Shown: piece after piece, positions 16,100 to 25,141 of the stretch
How positions within the stretch are numbered: the first letter of the stretch is position 1
How the letters are laid out: every line of letters begins with the position of its first letter
NCBI GenBank assembly: GCA_005791535.1
Contig: SXWH01000115.1
Location: forward strand, 1 to 59,998
DNA from: Verrucomicrobiaceae bacterium
GTDB lineage: Bacteria; Verrucomicrobiota; Verrucomicrobiia; Chthoniobacterales; Chthoniobacteraceae
DNA length: 59,998 nt
Direction: 5' to 3'
Position numbers and translations under genes: made by a program
The notes under the pieces: generated by a model
The model's input: only the letters and a program-made list of their open reading frames with translations
What the model was told of the DNA's origin: nothing
Database searches by the model: none

Positions 16100-18304
16100 A
16101 TGCCAAAACGTCCAAGTAAGCCGACAGGCAAACCATCGAAGAAGCCGATAGTAGCAGCACAGTCCGAACTGCCACTGCAGGCCGCAACCGCGCCAGAAAC
16201 CGCCGAGCCCGCAATTGCTCCGGCTCCAGCGAACGAACCTGCGCCCGAAACCGCGGCGGATCAAAATCCGGATGCGATTGTTGCTGCTGGAATGACGCCA
16301 AAACGCAAAGAGGGCGAGAAGGTGCAAAACGAGCAGGCTCCCCTCGCTGTCGCTTATCGGAACTGGTTCCTCGACTACGCGAGCTACGTCATTCTCGACC
16401 GAGCCGTTCCGCATATTGATGACGGTCTGAAGCCCGTACAGCGCCGCGTGTTGCATACGCTTTGGGAAATGGACGACGGCCGTTTCCACAAGGTCGCCAA
16501 TGTCGTCGGTGCGACGATGAAATTGCACCCGCATGGCGACGCGTCCATCGGCGCCGCGCTTGTATCCATCGGTCAACGGGGCTGGCTTATTGAGGGACAG
16601 GGAAACTTCGGAAACATCTACACCGGCGATGATGCGGCCGCTCCGCGTTACATCGAGGCGCGCCTTACGCCGTTTGCGAGGGACGTGCTCTTTAATCCGA
16701 AGACGACCACATGGCAGCTCAGCTACGATGGCCGCACAAAGGAACCTGTCACCCTGCCCGCGAAATTCCCCATCGTGTTGCTCGAAGGCGCGGACGGCAT
16801 CGCCGTCGGACTTTCGACCAAAATTCTGCCGCACAATTTCAACGACCTCTGCCGCGCCGCGATCAATCATCTGCAGGGAAAGAATTTCCGCATTCTCCCG
16901 GATTTCCCCACCGGCGGCACGGCAGATTTCACCGAGTACAACGACGGCGAGCGCGGAGGAAAGGTGAAGGTTCGCGCCAAGATCGAGGTTCGCTCGAAGT
17001 ATCTGCTCGCGGTCACCGAGTTGCCGTACGGTGTCACGACGGTGTCGCTCATTGAATCGATCCTCGCAGCGAATGCGAAAGGAAAAATCAAGATCCGGCA
17101 CGTCGATGACAACACGGCGGACAAGGTCGAAATCCTCATCCATCTGCCGCAGGGCGCGGATCCCGAGAAGGTCGTCCAGCAGCTGTATGTCTTCACGAGC
17201 TGCCAGGTTCAGCTCAATCCAGCTGCGTGCGTCATCGTTCGCAATCCGGAGACCGGCGACGACAAGCCGCATTTCCTCGGCGTGCGCGAAATCCTGAAAG
17301 CAAGCGCGGAGGCGACGAAGGAACTGCTGAAGCGCGAACTGGAAATCAAACTCGGCGAACTCGAGCAACAGTGGCACTGGGATTCGCTCGAGCGCATTTT
17401 CATCGAGGAGCGCATCTACCGGAACATCGAGAAATCGAAGACATGGGAGAGCGTGCTGGAGGAAATCCGCAAAGGTCTCGCGCCTTTCATCAAAACGCTG
17501 CGGCGCGAGGTCACGGAGGACGACATCGTGCGACTCACGGAAATCCGCATCAAACGCATCTCGGCTTACAACCGTTTCAAGGCCGACGAAGCGATGAAGA
17601 AGATCGAGTCCGACATCGCGGAGACGAAAAAGAACCTCAAGAATCTCACCGCGTATGCAGTCGCGTGGTTTGAAATGCTCCAGGAAAAATACGGCAAGGG
17701 CCACAAGCGCCGCACGAGCTACGACGAGATCGAGCAGATCGATGCGAGCGCCGTGGTCTCCGCAAATCAACGCCTCTACGTCAACCGCACGGACGGCTTC
17801 ATCGGCCTGAACTGGCGCCAGCACGAATTCGTGCAGGAGTGCACAATCCTCGACAGTGTGCTCACGATAATGAAAGACGGCACGCTGAAGGTCGCGAAGG
17901 TCGCCGACAAAGTCTTCATGGGCCGCGAAATCATCCACGTCGCGATCTGGCCGAAAGACGGCGACACAAACTTCTACACGATGGTCTACCAAGACGGCGA
18001 AACCGGAAAGGCGTTCGCGAAGAAGTTCCAAATTGGCGGACTCTCGCGAGACAAGCTCTACCCACTCGCGAAAAGCGAGAGCTCGAAAGTAGTCTTCATG
18101 CACATCGCCGCCACCGAAAAAGACATGCCTAAATCCCTGCGCGTTTTACTGGATGGTCGCAGCGGCGCCCGGGTTCGGGAATTGGATTTCGACCTAAGTG
18201 AACTGCCCGTGAGTGGGCGAAACGCCAAGGGTGTGACCGTCTCAAAATGGACGGTGAAAGACGTGAAACCCGTGGACGAAGGGCGCCAAGGAAAAGGCCG
18301 GTAG
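16100..18304 (+). CDS. parC: DNA topoisomerase IV subunit A (ParC-type)
   Basis: The 734-residue protein has a breakage-reunion domain starting near residue 84 (AYRNWFLDYASYVILDRAVPHIDDGLKPVQRRVL). The active-site Tyr is Y184 in APRYIEARLT. A central coiled-coil tower and a short C-terminal beta-pinwheel-like region follow (from about 545). The first 80 residues are an unusual Lys/Pro/Ala-rich extension (MPKRPSKPTGKPSKKP) that could bind DNA or RNA electrostatically. Forty bp separate it from parE, so the two are co-transcribed. The long minus-strand frame opposite it is a shadow. Confidence 0.9.
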   Translation: MPKRPSKPTGKPSKKPIVAAQSELPLQAATAPETAEPAIAPAPANEPAPETAADQNPDAIVAAGMTPKRKEGEKVQNEQAPLAVAYRNWFLDYASYVILDRAVPHIDDGLKPVQRRVLHTLWEMDDGRFHKVANVVGATMKLHPHGDASIGAALVSIGQRGWLIEGQGNFGNIYTGDDAAAPRYIEARLTPFARDVLFNPKTTTWQLSYDGRTKEPVTLPAKFPIVLLEGADGIAVGLSTKILPHNFNDLCRAAINHLQGKNFRILPDFPTGGTADFTEYNDGERGGKVKVRAKIEVRSKYLLAVTELPYGVTTVSLIESILAANAKGKIKIRHVDDNTADKVEILIHLPQGADPEKVVQQLYVFTSCQVQLNPAACVIVRNPETGDDKPHFLGVREILKASAEATKELLKRELEIKLGELEQQWHWDSLERIFIEERIYRNIEKSKTWESVLEEIRKGLAPFIKTLRREVTEDDIVRLTEIRIKRISAYNRFKADEAMKKIESDIAETKKNLKNLTAYAVAWFEMLQEKYGKGHKRRTSYDEIEQIDASAVVSANQRLYVNRTDGFIGLNWRQHEFVQECTILDSVLTIMKDGTLKVAKVADKVFMGREIIHVAIWPKDGDTNFYTMVYQDGETGKAFAKKFQIGGLSRDKLYPLAKSESSKVVFMHIAATEKDMPKSLRVLLDGRSGARVRELDFDLSELPVSGRNAKGVTVSKWTVKDVKPVDEGRQGKGR

Positions 18305-18319
18305 TCGAATCACTCGAAT

Positions 18320-19129
18320 CTACTTCGCTTCGACCGGTTCGGGCGCGGTAATTCCGGTATCCACAATCGTCGCAGTGCAGATGGCGATTTCCACGCGATC
18401 CTTTGGCTCGCGGAGTTTGTGGAAGCTGAGCAATACTGGCTGCCCGCTGGTGGCGCTCTTGGTCTCGGTTGTTTTTACCGTCTGAAAACGCGGCTTCTCG
18501 ACGGAGACTTTGTGCGTGGGTGAGACTTCCATCACGCTCTTCTCCGTCCCGAGAAACATCGTATTCTGCAACGCGAAGGTGAATTGAACCCGCTTTCCAT
18601 CGGCGGCAATCGTCGGCTCGACCTGGAAGGAAATGCCTGCGTTTTTCACCTCAAATGAAGTCGGAACTCCACCGACCAGCTTCAAGTCACCCTCGAGGCG
18701 GACGGTGTGTTTCTTTTTGTCGGCCTTGGTTTCAGCGGGCTTTCCATCCACGAGCTTCGGCGCAGCATCGTTCGACTCCGGAGCCGATGGCGTGGGCACA
18801 TCGGCTGGGTCTTCCGGGACTTCTAGTAGTATGGAAGGCGGCTCGAATTCCGATGGGTAACGAATCTCATCAATATTCTCCACGACGGCCTGCTGCCCGG
18901 ATGGCGTCGTGAGTGTTGGCCAATCGACGAGTTCCACGTCCTTGCCCAGACCGGCGATCAGCTTTTCCTGGGCAGCGGCGACTTTCGCCGGGTCGCGGAG
19001 ATCCTGTGAAATCGCGGCTGCGCCCGCCACGGGGATCCGGACGATGAGCACATCGAACCGGACTTCCTTCATGGTTTCTGCGGCAAATAGCGAGTGTGTG
19101 AGAATGAGAAATGCGGCGAGTCGTTTCAT
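18320..19129 (-). CDS. Secretin C-domain-like exported protein (gate-less)
   Basis: The product has 269 residues from ATG 19129 (MKRLAAFLILTHSLFA), which sits in an ATGA overlap with the upstream gene. After the signal peptide, the segment PTLTTPSGQQAVVENIDEIRYPSEFEPP closely follows the secretin core found in Verrucomicrobia (threonine-rich, SGQ, then R-Y-P-T-E-F-x-P-P). FEVKNAGISFQVEPTIAADG matches the beta-strand module after it. The end PRFQTVKTTET, SGQPVLLSFHKL and VEIAICTATIVDTG parallels the last secretin strands. The LGDIPLIG-type gate segment and all N domains are missing. It is therefore a periplasmic or outer-membrane relative of secretins, not a working channel on its own. Confidence 0.75.
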   Translation of the reverse strand: MKRLAAFLILTHSLFAAETMKEVRFDVLIVRIPVAGAAAISQDLRDPAKVAAAQEKLIAGLGKDVELVDWPTLTTPSGQQAVVENIDEIRYPSEFEPPSILLEVPEDPADVPTPSAPESNDAAPKLVDGKPAETKADKKKHTVRLEGDLKLVGGVPTSFEVKNAGISFQVEPTIAADGKRVQFTFALQNTMFLGTEKSVMEVSPTHKVSVEKPRFQTVKTTETKSATSGQPVLLSFHKLREPKDRVEIAICTATIVDTGITAPEPVEAK

Positions 19130-20544
19130 GGCTTTTGATGGGTAAACTGAACGTGGTTGGTTTTGATTCGGACAATGGTAATCTCGACGTCGTTGAACGG
19201 CGCAGGACGTTTGTGGAAGGCCTGAAGCACCCACTTTCCAACGGGGAGCGCGCGGTTCTCGGTGGTCTTTTGCGTCGCGGACTTCGGTTGGTAATCGTAA
19301 ACGCGCTCGCCTTGCGGCTCGACAGCTTTCAAGCGCCGGGTGAATCCACTCCAACCGACCTCGTGCATGCTGAGGTTTAACATCACGGATGCGTCTTTCT
19401 CTCCAACGCTGCCTGATTCGGATTGAATCGTGGAACCGGTGTTCCGGACTTCGAAAGTCGTTTGGGGCACGGCGGGTAAATTGAAAGGCGAACTGTACGG
19501 CTGCGGTGGACCATGGAAGCCGCTGATGATTTTCCGCACACGAGCTGTTGCAATTCGCAGCTCTCGCTGCCTCGTGGCCGTATCCATGAGAGCCAAAACC
19601 CGTCCCGGCGGTTCAAACTCAGTCGGATACCGAAATTCAATTATATTCTCCTGCACGTTCTGCTGATTTGGCACAGATGGAAGACTCGCGCACAGCGACA
19701 GCGTGGCTTTGCTGTCGCGCATCATGGCGTTCAGCACCTCCGACGGATCCCTCTTTTCCCTCGTTATTGCGATTCTTGCGCGCGTACCGTCTTCGACTGT
19801 GAGCCGATAGCGCCGCACATCCATCCTGCTGGATTGCTTGACCTCGTTTCCACCCTCTGACGACGCAGAAACCCCGATTTGCGCGGTCTTCATGGTGACA
19901 ATTTGCAATTCCATTTGTCCCGGCACATCGGCGGCAACGAAGGAGCCTGTCAGGTGAGGCAGTCCACTCTTCATCACAACATCCGCGCTGCTCCGAAGGA
20001 CGAGAAAATTCGGCTGCTCGACATAGTATTTGAGCCCGTCAGCGCGCACTCCGTACTCGTAGCGAAGGTCCCCCAGATGGCGAACATGCACGCAAGCTAC
20101 CCGGCCCGAGAGAATCAGCCCATCCGCAGCAACCTCCATTTCATACTGGAGTGCAGTGCCTGTGTTTCTGACATCCATAACCGTGCGCACAGCAGGAATC
20201 GCCAATCCGCTGGTCGCCTGCGGTGCGAACTGCGGATTCGGCGCTTCAAATTCCGTGGGATACCGGTGTTCCTCGATATGCTCGATAGTCTGCAGCACCC
20301 CGCTCACGCCTTTCCCGAAAACCTCTGTCACGACCGTCGCCTCGCCCTTTTGAAGCAGCCGAGCGAGGGTATTCATCGCATCTGGTGTTGTGCGTTCTTC
20401 TGAGAATTGCTCCACGATTTCGACTCCTGCGCGCACCGGCACTCGTACGATACGAAACTCCGTGGCCACGTTCCACTCGGCCAGCACGCGACTGCACAGC
20501 AGCATCGCGACGAAGATCAGCGTTCTGGAAATGCGCGCGCTCAT
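19126..20544 (-). CDS. Exported protein with two secretin C-domain-like modules
   Basis: The product has 472 residues from ATG 20544 (MSARISRTLIFVAMLLCSRVLA, signal peptide), chosen because it lies in an ATGA overlap with the preceding gene. Two copies of the same module follow. The first has IEHIEEHRYPTEFEAP and VMDVRNTG; the second has ENIIEFRYPTEFEPP and TFEVRNTGSTIQ. Each copy begins with an N-terminal strand-helix unit (FRIVRVPV in the first). The copies are divergent, so the duplication is old. Like its two neighbours it lacks secretin N domains and gate. Function is unknown, and the three genes form one operon. Confidence 0.72.
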   Translation of the reverse strand: MSARISRTLIFVAMLLCSRVLAEWNVATEFRIVRVPVRAGVEIVEQFSEERTTPDAMNTLARLLQKGEATVVTEVFGKGVSGVLQTIEHIEEHRYPTEFEAPNPQFAPQATSGLAIPAVRTVMDVRNTGTALQYEMEVAADGLILSGRVACVHVRHLGDLRYEYGVRADGLKYYVEQPNFLVLRSSADVVMKSGLPHLTGSFVAADVPGQMELQIVTMKTAQIGVSASSEGGNEVKQSSRMDVRRYRLTVEDGTRARIAITREKRDPSEVLNAMMRDSKATLSLCASLPSVPNQQNVQENIIEFRYPTEFEPPGRVLALMDTATRQRELRIATARVRKIISGFHGPPQPYSSPFNLPAVPQTTFEVRNTGSTIQSESGSVGEKDASVMLNLSMHEVGWSGFTRRLKAVEPQGERVYDYQPKSATQKTTENRALPVGKWVLQAFHKRPAPFNDVEITIVRIKTNHVQFTHQKP

Positions 20545-21203
20545 TTCGCAGTTGGCGTCGTCCACGCGCGGAGGACGAAGATTTCCGTCTCCGCTGGTTT
20601 CTCGGGCACGGCGTACGTGCCAAGCAGCGTGCGCGACCCTTTGGGTATCGCGAGTTCACTTGTGCCACGATTTGCGGCGAACCGCGGCTCCTTGATGGTC
20701 ACTTTTGAGTTATCCGGCAGCCGCGCGGCCTCGAATTCCTTCCATCCAAGGAAGCGCACATGGGAATGATCCAGCTTCAAGCGAATCACGCTTCCATCCG
20801 CGCTCGCAGTCGCTTCCGAGGAAAAAAGCACGCCGACATCGCGCTTTTCAAAGCTCGATGGATTCACAGCGACTGCGGGCACTTTGCCGCCGCCGATCGG
20901 CTCCGGTTGATCCCATTCCGTCGCGTAGCTCAATTCTTCGACCTGCTTCGCTTCCGCCTTGGTGCCACTATCGCTCTTGGTAGCAAGCCTTGCTTCCAAG
21001 CGCGCAGTCCCCTTCTCCACGAGCTGCTCGACCTTCGCAAAAGCCGCTTCGATTTTCGCATCGTCGCGGAGGTCCGGCAGCAGATTCGCAGCCTCCATTT
21101 TCGGCAAGACGACCACGGTCAGCTCCGTATGAACGTTCCAGTTCGCACGCGCGCAAAACACGCCAAGCAAGAAAGTAGCGATGAACTGGATGGCGAACTT
21201 CAT
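20541..21203 (-). CDS. Exported secretin C-domain-like protein, first gene of the trio
   Basis: The 220-residue protein has a signal peptide (MKFAIQFIATFLLGVFCARA). It opens with NWNVHTELTVVVLPK, as the second gene does with EWNVATEFRIVRVPV. It keeps a weaker form of the module: VEELSYATEWDQPEP instead of RYPTEFEPP, then SSFEKRDVGVLFSSEATASADG. It ends ETEIFVLRAWTTPTAK, comparable with the last strand of its neighbours. It is the most upstream gene of the operon, divergent from the cytochrome-DUF1549 gene at 21344. Family assignment rests on the two better-conserved neighbours. Confidence 0.65.
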   Translation of the reverse strand: MKFAIQFIATFLLGVFCARANWNVHTELTVVVLPKMEAANLLPDLRDDAKIEAAFAKVEQLVEKGTARLEARLATKSDSGTKAEAKQVEELSYATEWDQPEPIGGGKVPAVAVNPSSFEKRDVGVLFSSEATASADGSVIRLKLDHSHVRFLGWKEFEAARLPDNSKVTIKEPRFAANRGTSELAIPKGSRTLLGTYAVPEKPAETEIFVLRAWTTPTAK

Positions 21204-21343
21204 GGAGCGATATGACGCGCGAACTGCAGGATGAATTCAACCTTTGACTCATGAATTTGCCGTGCCTCGCGAACGCCGCAGAATATCCTCTACAATTCCG
21301 TCGTGACGCAGGTGGTAAGGGAGTCAAATTCTTCGCCCGAAAT

Positions 21344-23704
21344 ATGCGCATCCTTTTTCCACTGCTCGCCGTCGCCACCCTGGCTCAAGCGGAGCCTCTC
21401 TCTCCAGAGTTGGCGCTGCTCAGTGCCGAAGCGCGCGGTGTCCTCGCGCACAACTGCACAAAATGCCACGGCCAGCATAAACAGAAAGGCGGTCTCCGTC
21501 TGGATCTCCGCGATGCGGCGATGAAGGGCGGCGAGAGCGGGGCCGCCATCAAGGCCGGCAAACCGGACGAAAGCGAACTGCTCCGCCGCGTGATGCTGCC
21601 GAAGGACGACGACGAAATCATGCCGCCGGAGAAGGGGCCGCTCGATCCGAAAGACGCCGCGACTTTGAGAAAATGGATCGCCGCAGGCGCGCCGTGGCCG
21701 GAAGGCGAAACCGCTGGAATTGTTTTTCAGCGCGCTCCGATTGCACCGCGCACGCCGCCATTTCCGGCGGGAACCGAGAACCTGGAGAACCCGGTCGATA
21801 AGTTCGTGGACGCCTACTTCCGCGAGAAACAAATCGCATGGCCGGCAATCGTGGACGACCGCACGTTCCTCCGCCGCGCGTCGCTCGATGTGATCGGCCT
21901 TCTTCCCGACTGGCGGGAAGTCGCGGCATTCGACGGCAATCGCGCGAAAGCCGTGGATGCACTGCTGGCGCGCAAGCAGGACTACGCCGCACACTGGCTC
22001 ACGTTTTGGAACGATGCTCTCCGCAACGATTACAGCGGCGTCGGCTACATCGATGGCGGTCGCTCGCAAATCTCGCAATGGCTGCATCGCGCACTCTCGA
22101 CCGACATGCCTTACGATCAGTTTGTGCGCGAACTCGTGACGCAGGTTCCGGGTGCGGAGGGATTCATCAAGGGCATCAAATGGCGCGGTGATGTCAGCGC
22201 CGGACAACGGGTGGAATTACAGGCTGCCGAGGGAATCGGCCAGGTGTTTCTCGGCGTAAACGTGAAATGCGCATCGTGCCACGACAGCTTCATCTCAGAC
22301 TACACGCTGAAGGATTCCCACGCGCTAGCCGCGGTGTTTTCCGACAAGCCGCTCGATATGTTCCGCTGCGACAAGCCAACGGGAGAAAAGGCGGCGGCAG
22401 CGTTTTTCTGGCCGGAGCTCGGCAGCATCAAAGCCGACGCACCAAAAGCCGAGAAGCGCGCGCAGCTCGCGGCGATTCTCACGAAAAAGGAAAACGGCCG
22501 TCTTGCGCGGGTGATGGTGAACCGCCTGTGGACCGCGTGCTTTGGCCGTGGTTTGTGCGAGCCCGTGGACGCTTTGGACAATCCGCCATGGAGTCGCGAC
22601 CTGCTCGACTGGCTGGCGGCGGATTTTGCGGCAAATGGATACCGCGTCACGCGAACCCTCAAACTCATCCTCACGTCGCGCGCCTACCAGCTCCACGCCG
22701 TGGAAATCGAAAACGCGGACGATCTCGCGAAGTCGTCGTTTGTATTCCGCGGACCGGTGGTGCGACGCCTCAGCGCAGAGCAGTTCACCGATGCACTGAG
22801 CCGGATTGCAGCGCCGCTTTACCGCAAGCGCGCTTTCATCCCGGGCGACAAGGGCGGTGCGGCCTTTGCAGCAGGCGCGCAGTGGATTTGGCACGATGAA
22901 GCCGATGGAAACATCAACGCCTTCCCGCAGGGGAAACGGTATTTCCGTGCTGCGGTGGAATTCCCGAAAGGCCGCAAACCGAGACTCGCACGCGTGGTCG
23001 GCACCGCGGACAACACGCTTGTTTGCTTCGTCAACGGACGGCAGGTGCTGGACAACAAGGATTGGGACAAAGCTTCCGACGCCGATGCAACCGAAGCCGT
23101 CGCCGGCGCAACGGGAATCACCGTGGCCGTGGAAGCCGACAACATCGCGCCCGGCGCCGCGGGCTTGCGACTGGCGATTGCCGTTTGGTTTGAGGGAACG
23201 AAGACGCCGCTCGTGCTGGCGACCGGCCCGGGATGGCGAAGCATCGACAAGGCACCAAGAGGCTGGGAAGCCCTGGATTTGGACGATTCACAATGGACTC
23301 CCGCAATCACGCTCGGACCCGAGGGGCTTCCGTGGGGCGGCGTCAACGGGTTTACATTGAATGAGCAAAGCGGCCTCGTCCGCGCTGCGTTTGTCGATAA
23401 TGATCCGCTGCAAGCGGTGATGGGGCGCCCCATCCGGGATCAGATCAACATGAGCCGCCCCACGCAGGCGACGCTGCTGCAAGCACTCACATTCACGAAT
23501 GGCAAAACCGTCTCGACTCTGCTCGATAAGGCCGGGGCGCAGTGGACGACGAGATTCCCGGATGCTAAAGCGCGCCTGACCGCGATTTATCAGGCGGCCC
23601 TGCTCCGCGAACCGCGCGAAGACGAATTCGCTTTCGCCGCCGCGGCGCCTGCCGATCTGCTGTGGTCGGTCCTGCTGCTTCCTGAATTTCAACTCATCCG
23701 CTAA
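21344..23704 (+). CDS. Planctomycete-type cytochrome c / DUF1549 / DUF1553 protein
   Basis: The product has 786 residues from ATG 21344 (MRILFPLLAVATLAQA, signal peptide). The PSCyt1 domain has haem motif CTKCH (38-42). DUF1549 (PSCyt2) covers about 140-350 with a second CASCH (309-313). DUF1553 starts near 385 (RLARVMVNRLWTACFGRGL). DUF1553 is interrupted at about 500-690 by a beta-sandwich segment (WIWHDEADGNINAFPQGKRYF and VCFVNGRQVL) like the galactose-binding folds of glycosidases, then resumes at MSRPTQATLLQALTFTNG. These proteins occur in PVC bacteria in polysaccharide-degradation loci. Biochemical role is unproven. The DUF1501 partner follows 9 bp downstream. Confidence 0.9.
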   Translation: MRILFPLLAVATLAQAEPLSPELALLSAEARGVLAHNCTKCHGQHKQKGGLRLDLRDAAMKGGESGAAIKAGKPDESELLRRVMLPKDDDEIMPPEKGPLDPKDAATLRKWIAAGAPWPEGETAGIVFQRAPIAPRTPPFPAGTENLENPVDKFVDAYFREKQIAWPAIVDDRTFLRRASLDVIGLLPDWREVAAFDGNRAKAVDALLARKQDYAAHWLTFWNDALRNDYSGVGYIDGGRSQISQWLHRALSTDMPYDQFVRELVTQVPGAEGFIKGIKWRGDVSAGQRVELQAAEGIGQVFLGVNVKCASCHDSFISDYTLKDSHALAAVFSDKPLDMFRCDKPTGEKAAAAFFWPELGSIKADAPKAEKRAQLAAILTKKENGRLARVMVNRLWTACFGRGLCEPVDALDNPPWSRDLLDWLAADFAANGYRVTRTLKLILTSRAYQLHAVEIENADDLAKSSFVFRGPVVRRLSAEQFTDALSRIAAPLYRKRAFIPGDKGGAAFAAGAQWIWHDEADGNINAFPQGKRYFRAAVEFPKGRKPRLARVVGTADNTLVCFVNGRQVLDNKDWDKASDADATEAVAGATGITVAVEADNIAPGAAGLRLAIAVWFEGTKTPLVLATGPGWRSIDKAPRGWEALDLDDSQWTPAITLGPEGLPWGGVNGFTLNEQSGLVRAAFVDNDPLQAVMGRPIRDQINMSRPTQATLLQALTFTNGKTVSTLLDKAGAQWTTRFPDAKARLTAIYQAALLREPREDEFAFAAAAPADLLWSVLLLPEFQLIR

Positions 23705-23713
23705 AACAGATTC

Positions 23714-25135
23714 ATGAACACACGCCGCGTATTTCTTCAGCAACTCTCCGCCGCATCACTCGCCGCGATGACAACCGCTGCGCCACGGCGGATGTTTGCC
23801 GCATCGGAAAAACCAAAGGCGACCGCCGATACGGTCATCCTGCTCTGGATGGCAGGAGGCATGGCGCACACCGAGACATTTGATCCGAAGCGCTACACGC
23901 CATTTGCGGTCGATATCGAGACGAGCAGCGTTCTCTCGACCTTCGAGTCCAAGCCAACCGCGCTCGATGGCATCCATTTTTCCGACGGCCTGCAGGAGAT
24001 CGGCAGCGTGATGGATCGCGGGACACTTATCCGCTCGCACGTCGTCGCAGACATGGGACGCATCCTGCATTCGCGGCATCAGTATCACTGGCACACATGC
24101 TACGAGCCGCCCCAAAGCGTCGCCGCACCGCACCTCGGCGCATGGATCGCCAAGGAACTCGGACCGAAGAATCCTGTCATTCCGCCATTCATCGTCATCG
24201 GGCAGCGTTTTGATCGCGGAGAAAAAGAGGAGCTCAAGGCAGCGCACACCGCCGGATTTCTCGGCAGCGAATACGGGCCATTCATCGTGGAGGAACCAAC
24301 CGCCGCGCTTGATACCGTGCGCCCGCCGGCCGGGATGACGCCGGAGCGATTTGAAGCGCGGCAGGCACTTTACCGCGAGATGCTGAAAAAGAGCGGCGTC
24401 GTATCGAAGTCGATCGACTACCAGCAGGAATCGCTGCTTCGCTCAATGGAGCAGGCCTATGCGTTGCTCCGCTCGCCGCAGGCCGCGGCGTTTGATTTGG
24501 CCAAGGAGAAAAAGGAATCCTACGACGCATACAACACCGGGCGCTTCGGCCTCGGCTGCCTCCTCGCGCGGCGTCTCACGGAAGCAGGCGCGCGCTTTAT
24601 CGAGGTCACTTCGGAATACATTCCGTTCGAGTATTGGGACACGCACAAGAACGGCCACGACACCCTGGTGAAGATGAAGGAGCAGATCGACCGCCCCATC
24701 GCGCAACTCGTCCGCGATCTCGATGAACGCGGGTTGCTCGACCGGACCATGATCATTCTCGCCAGCGAATTCAGCCGCGATGCGATGCTCGAAGGCGCTG
24801 CCGAAAATCCTGCGGAGCAAGGCCAGGATCAAAAGAAACTGCCGGACCGCATGAAGGAGAAGCAGCACTACGGAATGCACCGTCACTTCACCGGCGCGGG
24901 CTCGGTGCTTATGTTTGGCGGCGGTGTGAAGCGCGGCTACGTGCACGGAAAGACCGCGGACGAGCGGCCGTGCAAGGCCATCGAAAAACCGGTGACCATC
25001 GGAAACATTCACCAGACGATGTATCACGCGCTCGGGATCAGCGCCGAGACTCACTACGAAATCGAAGGCCGCCCGTTCTACACCACGCCGGATGGCAAAT
25101 CGCCGCACGTGCCGGAGCTGCTCGCCCGCGGGTGA
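23714..25135 (+). CDS. DUF1501 family protein (Tat-exported)
   Basis: The 473-residue protein starts MNTRRVFLQQLSAASLAAMTTAA, a twin-arginine-like signal. The DUF1501 domain, distantly related to sulfatase/alkaline phosphatase folds, covers the rest: ILLWMAGGMAHTETFDPK, HRHQYHWHTCYEPPQS-type region, IEVTSEYIPFEYWDTH and the C-terminal HQTMYHALGI. It is the standard partner of DUF1549/1553 proteins, and the nine-base spacing indicates one transcript. It ends 6 bp from the convergent GYF_2 gene. The enzymatic activity of the family is not known. Confidence 0.9.
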   Translation: MNTRRVFLQQLSAASLAAMTTAAPRRMFAASEKPKATADTVILLWMAGGMAHTETFDPKRYTPFAVDIETSSVLSTFESKPTALDGIHFSDGLQEIGSVMDRGTLIRSHVVADMGRILHSRHQYHWHTCYEPPQSVAAPHLGAWIAKELGPKNPVIPPFIVIGQRFDRGEKEELKAAHTAGFLGSEYGPFIVEEPTAALDTVRPPAGMTPERFEARQALYREMLKKSGVVSKSIDYQQESLLRSMEQAYALLRSPQAAAFDLAKEKKESYDAYNTGRFGLGCLLARRLTEAGARFIEVTSEYIPFEYWDTHKNGHDTLVKMKEQIDRPIAQLVRDLDERGLLDRTMIILASEFSRDAMLEGAAENPAEQGQDQKKLPDRMKEKQHYGMHRHFTGAGSVLMFGGGVKRGYVHGKTADERPCKAIEKPVTIGNIHQTMYHALGISAETHYEIEGRPFYTTPDGKSPHVPELLARG

Positions 25136-25141
25136 AGCGAC

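Noticed and set aside
16046..18103. 685-codon open frame on the minus strand
   Set aside because: It lies entirely opposite parC. Its composition is typical of a shadow frame in GC-rich DNA, and no domain is recognisable.
21290..22894. Minus-strand frames of 305 and 189 codons
   Set aside because: They are shadows of the cytochrome-DUF1549 gene, with no signal peptide or motif.
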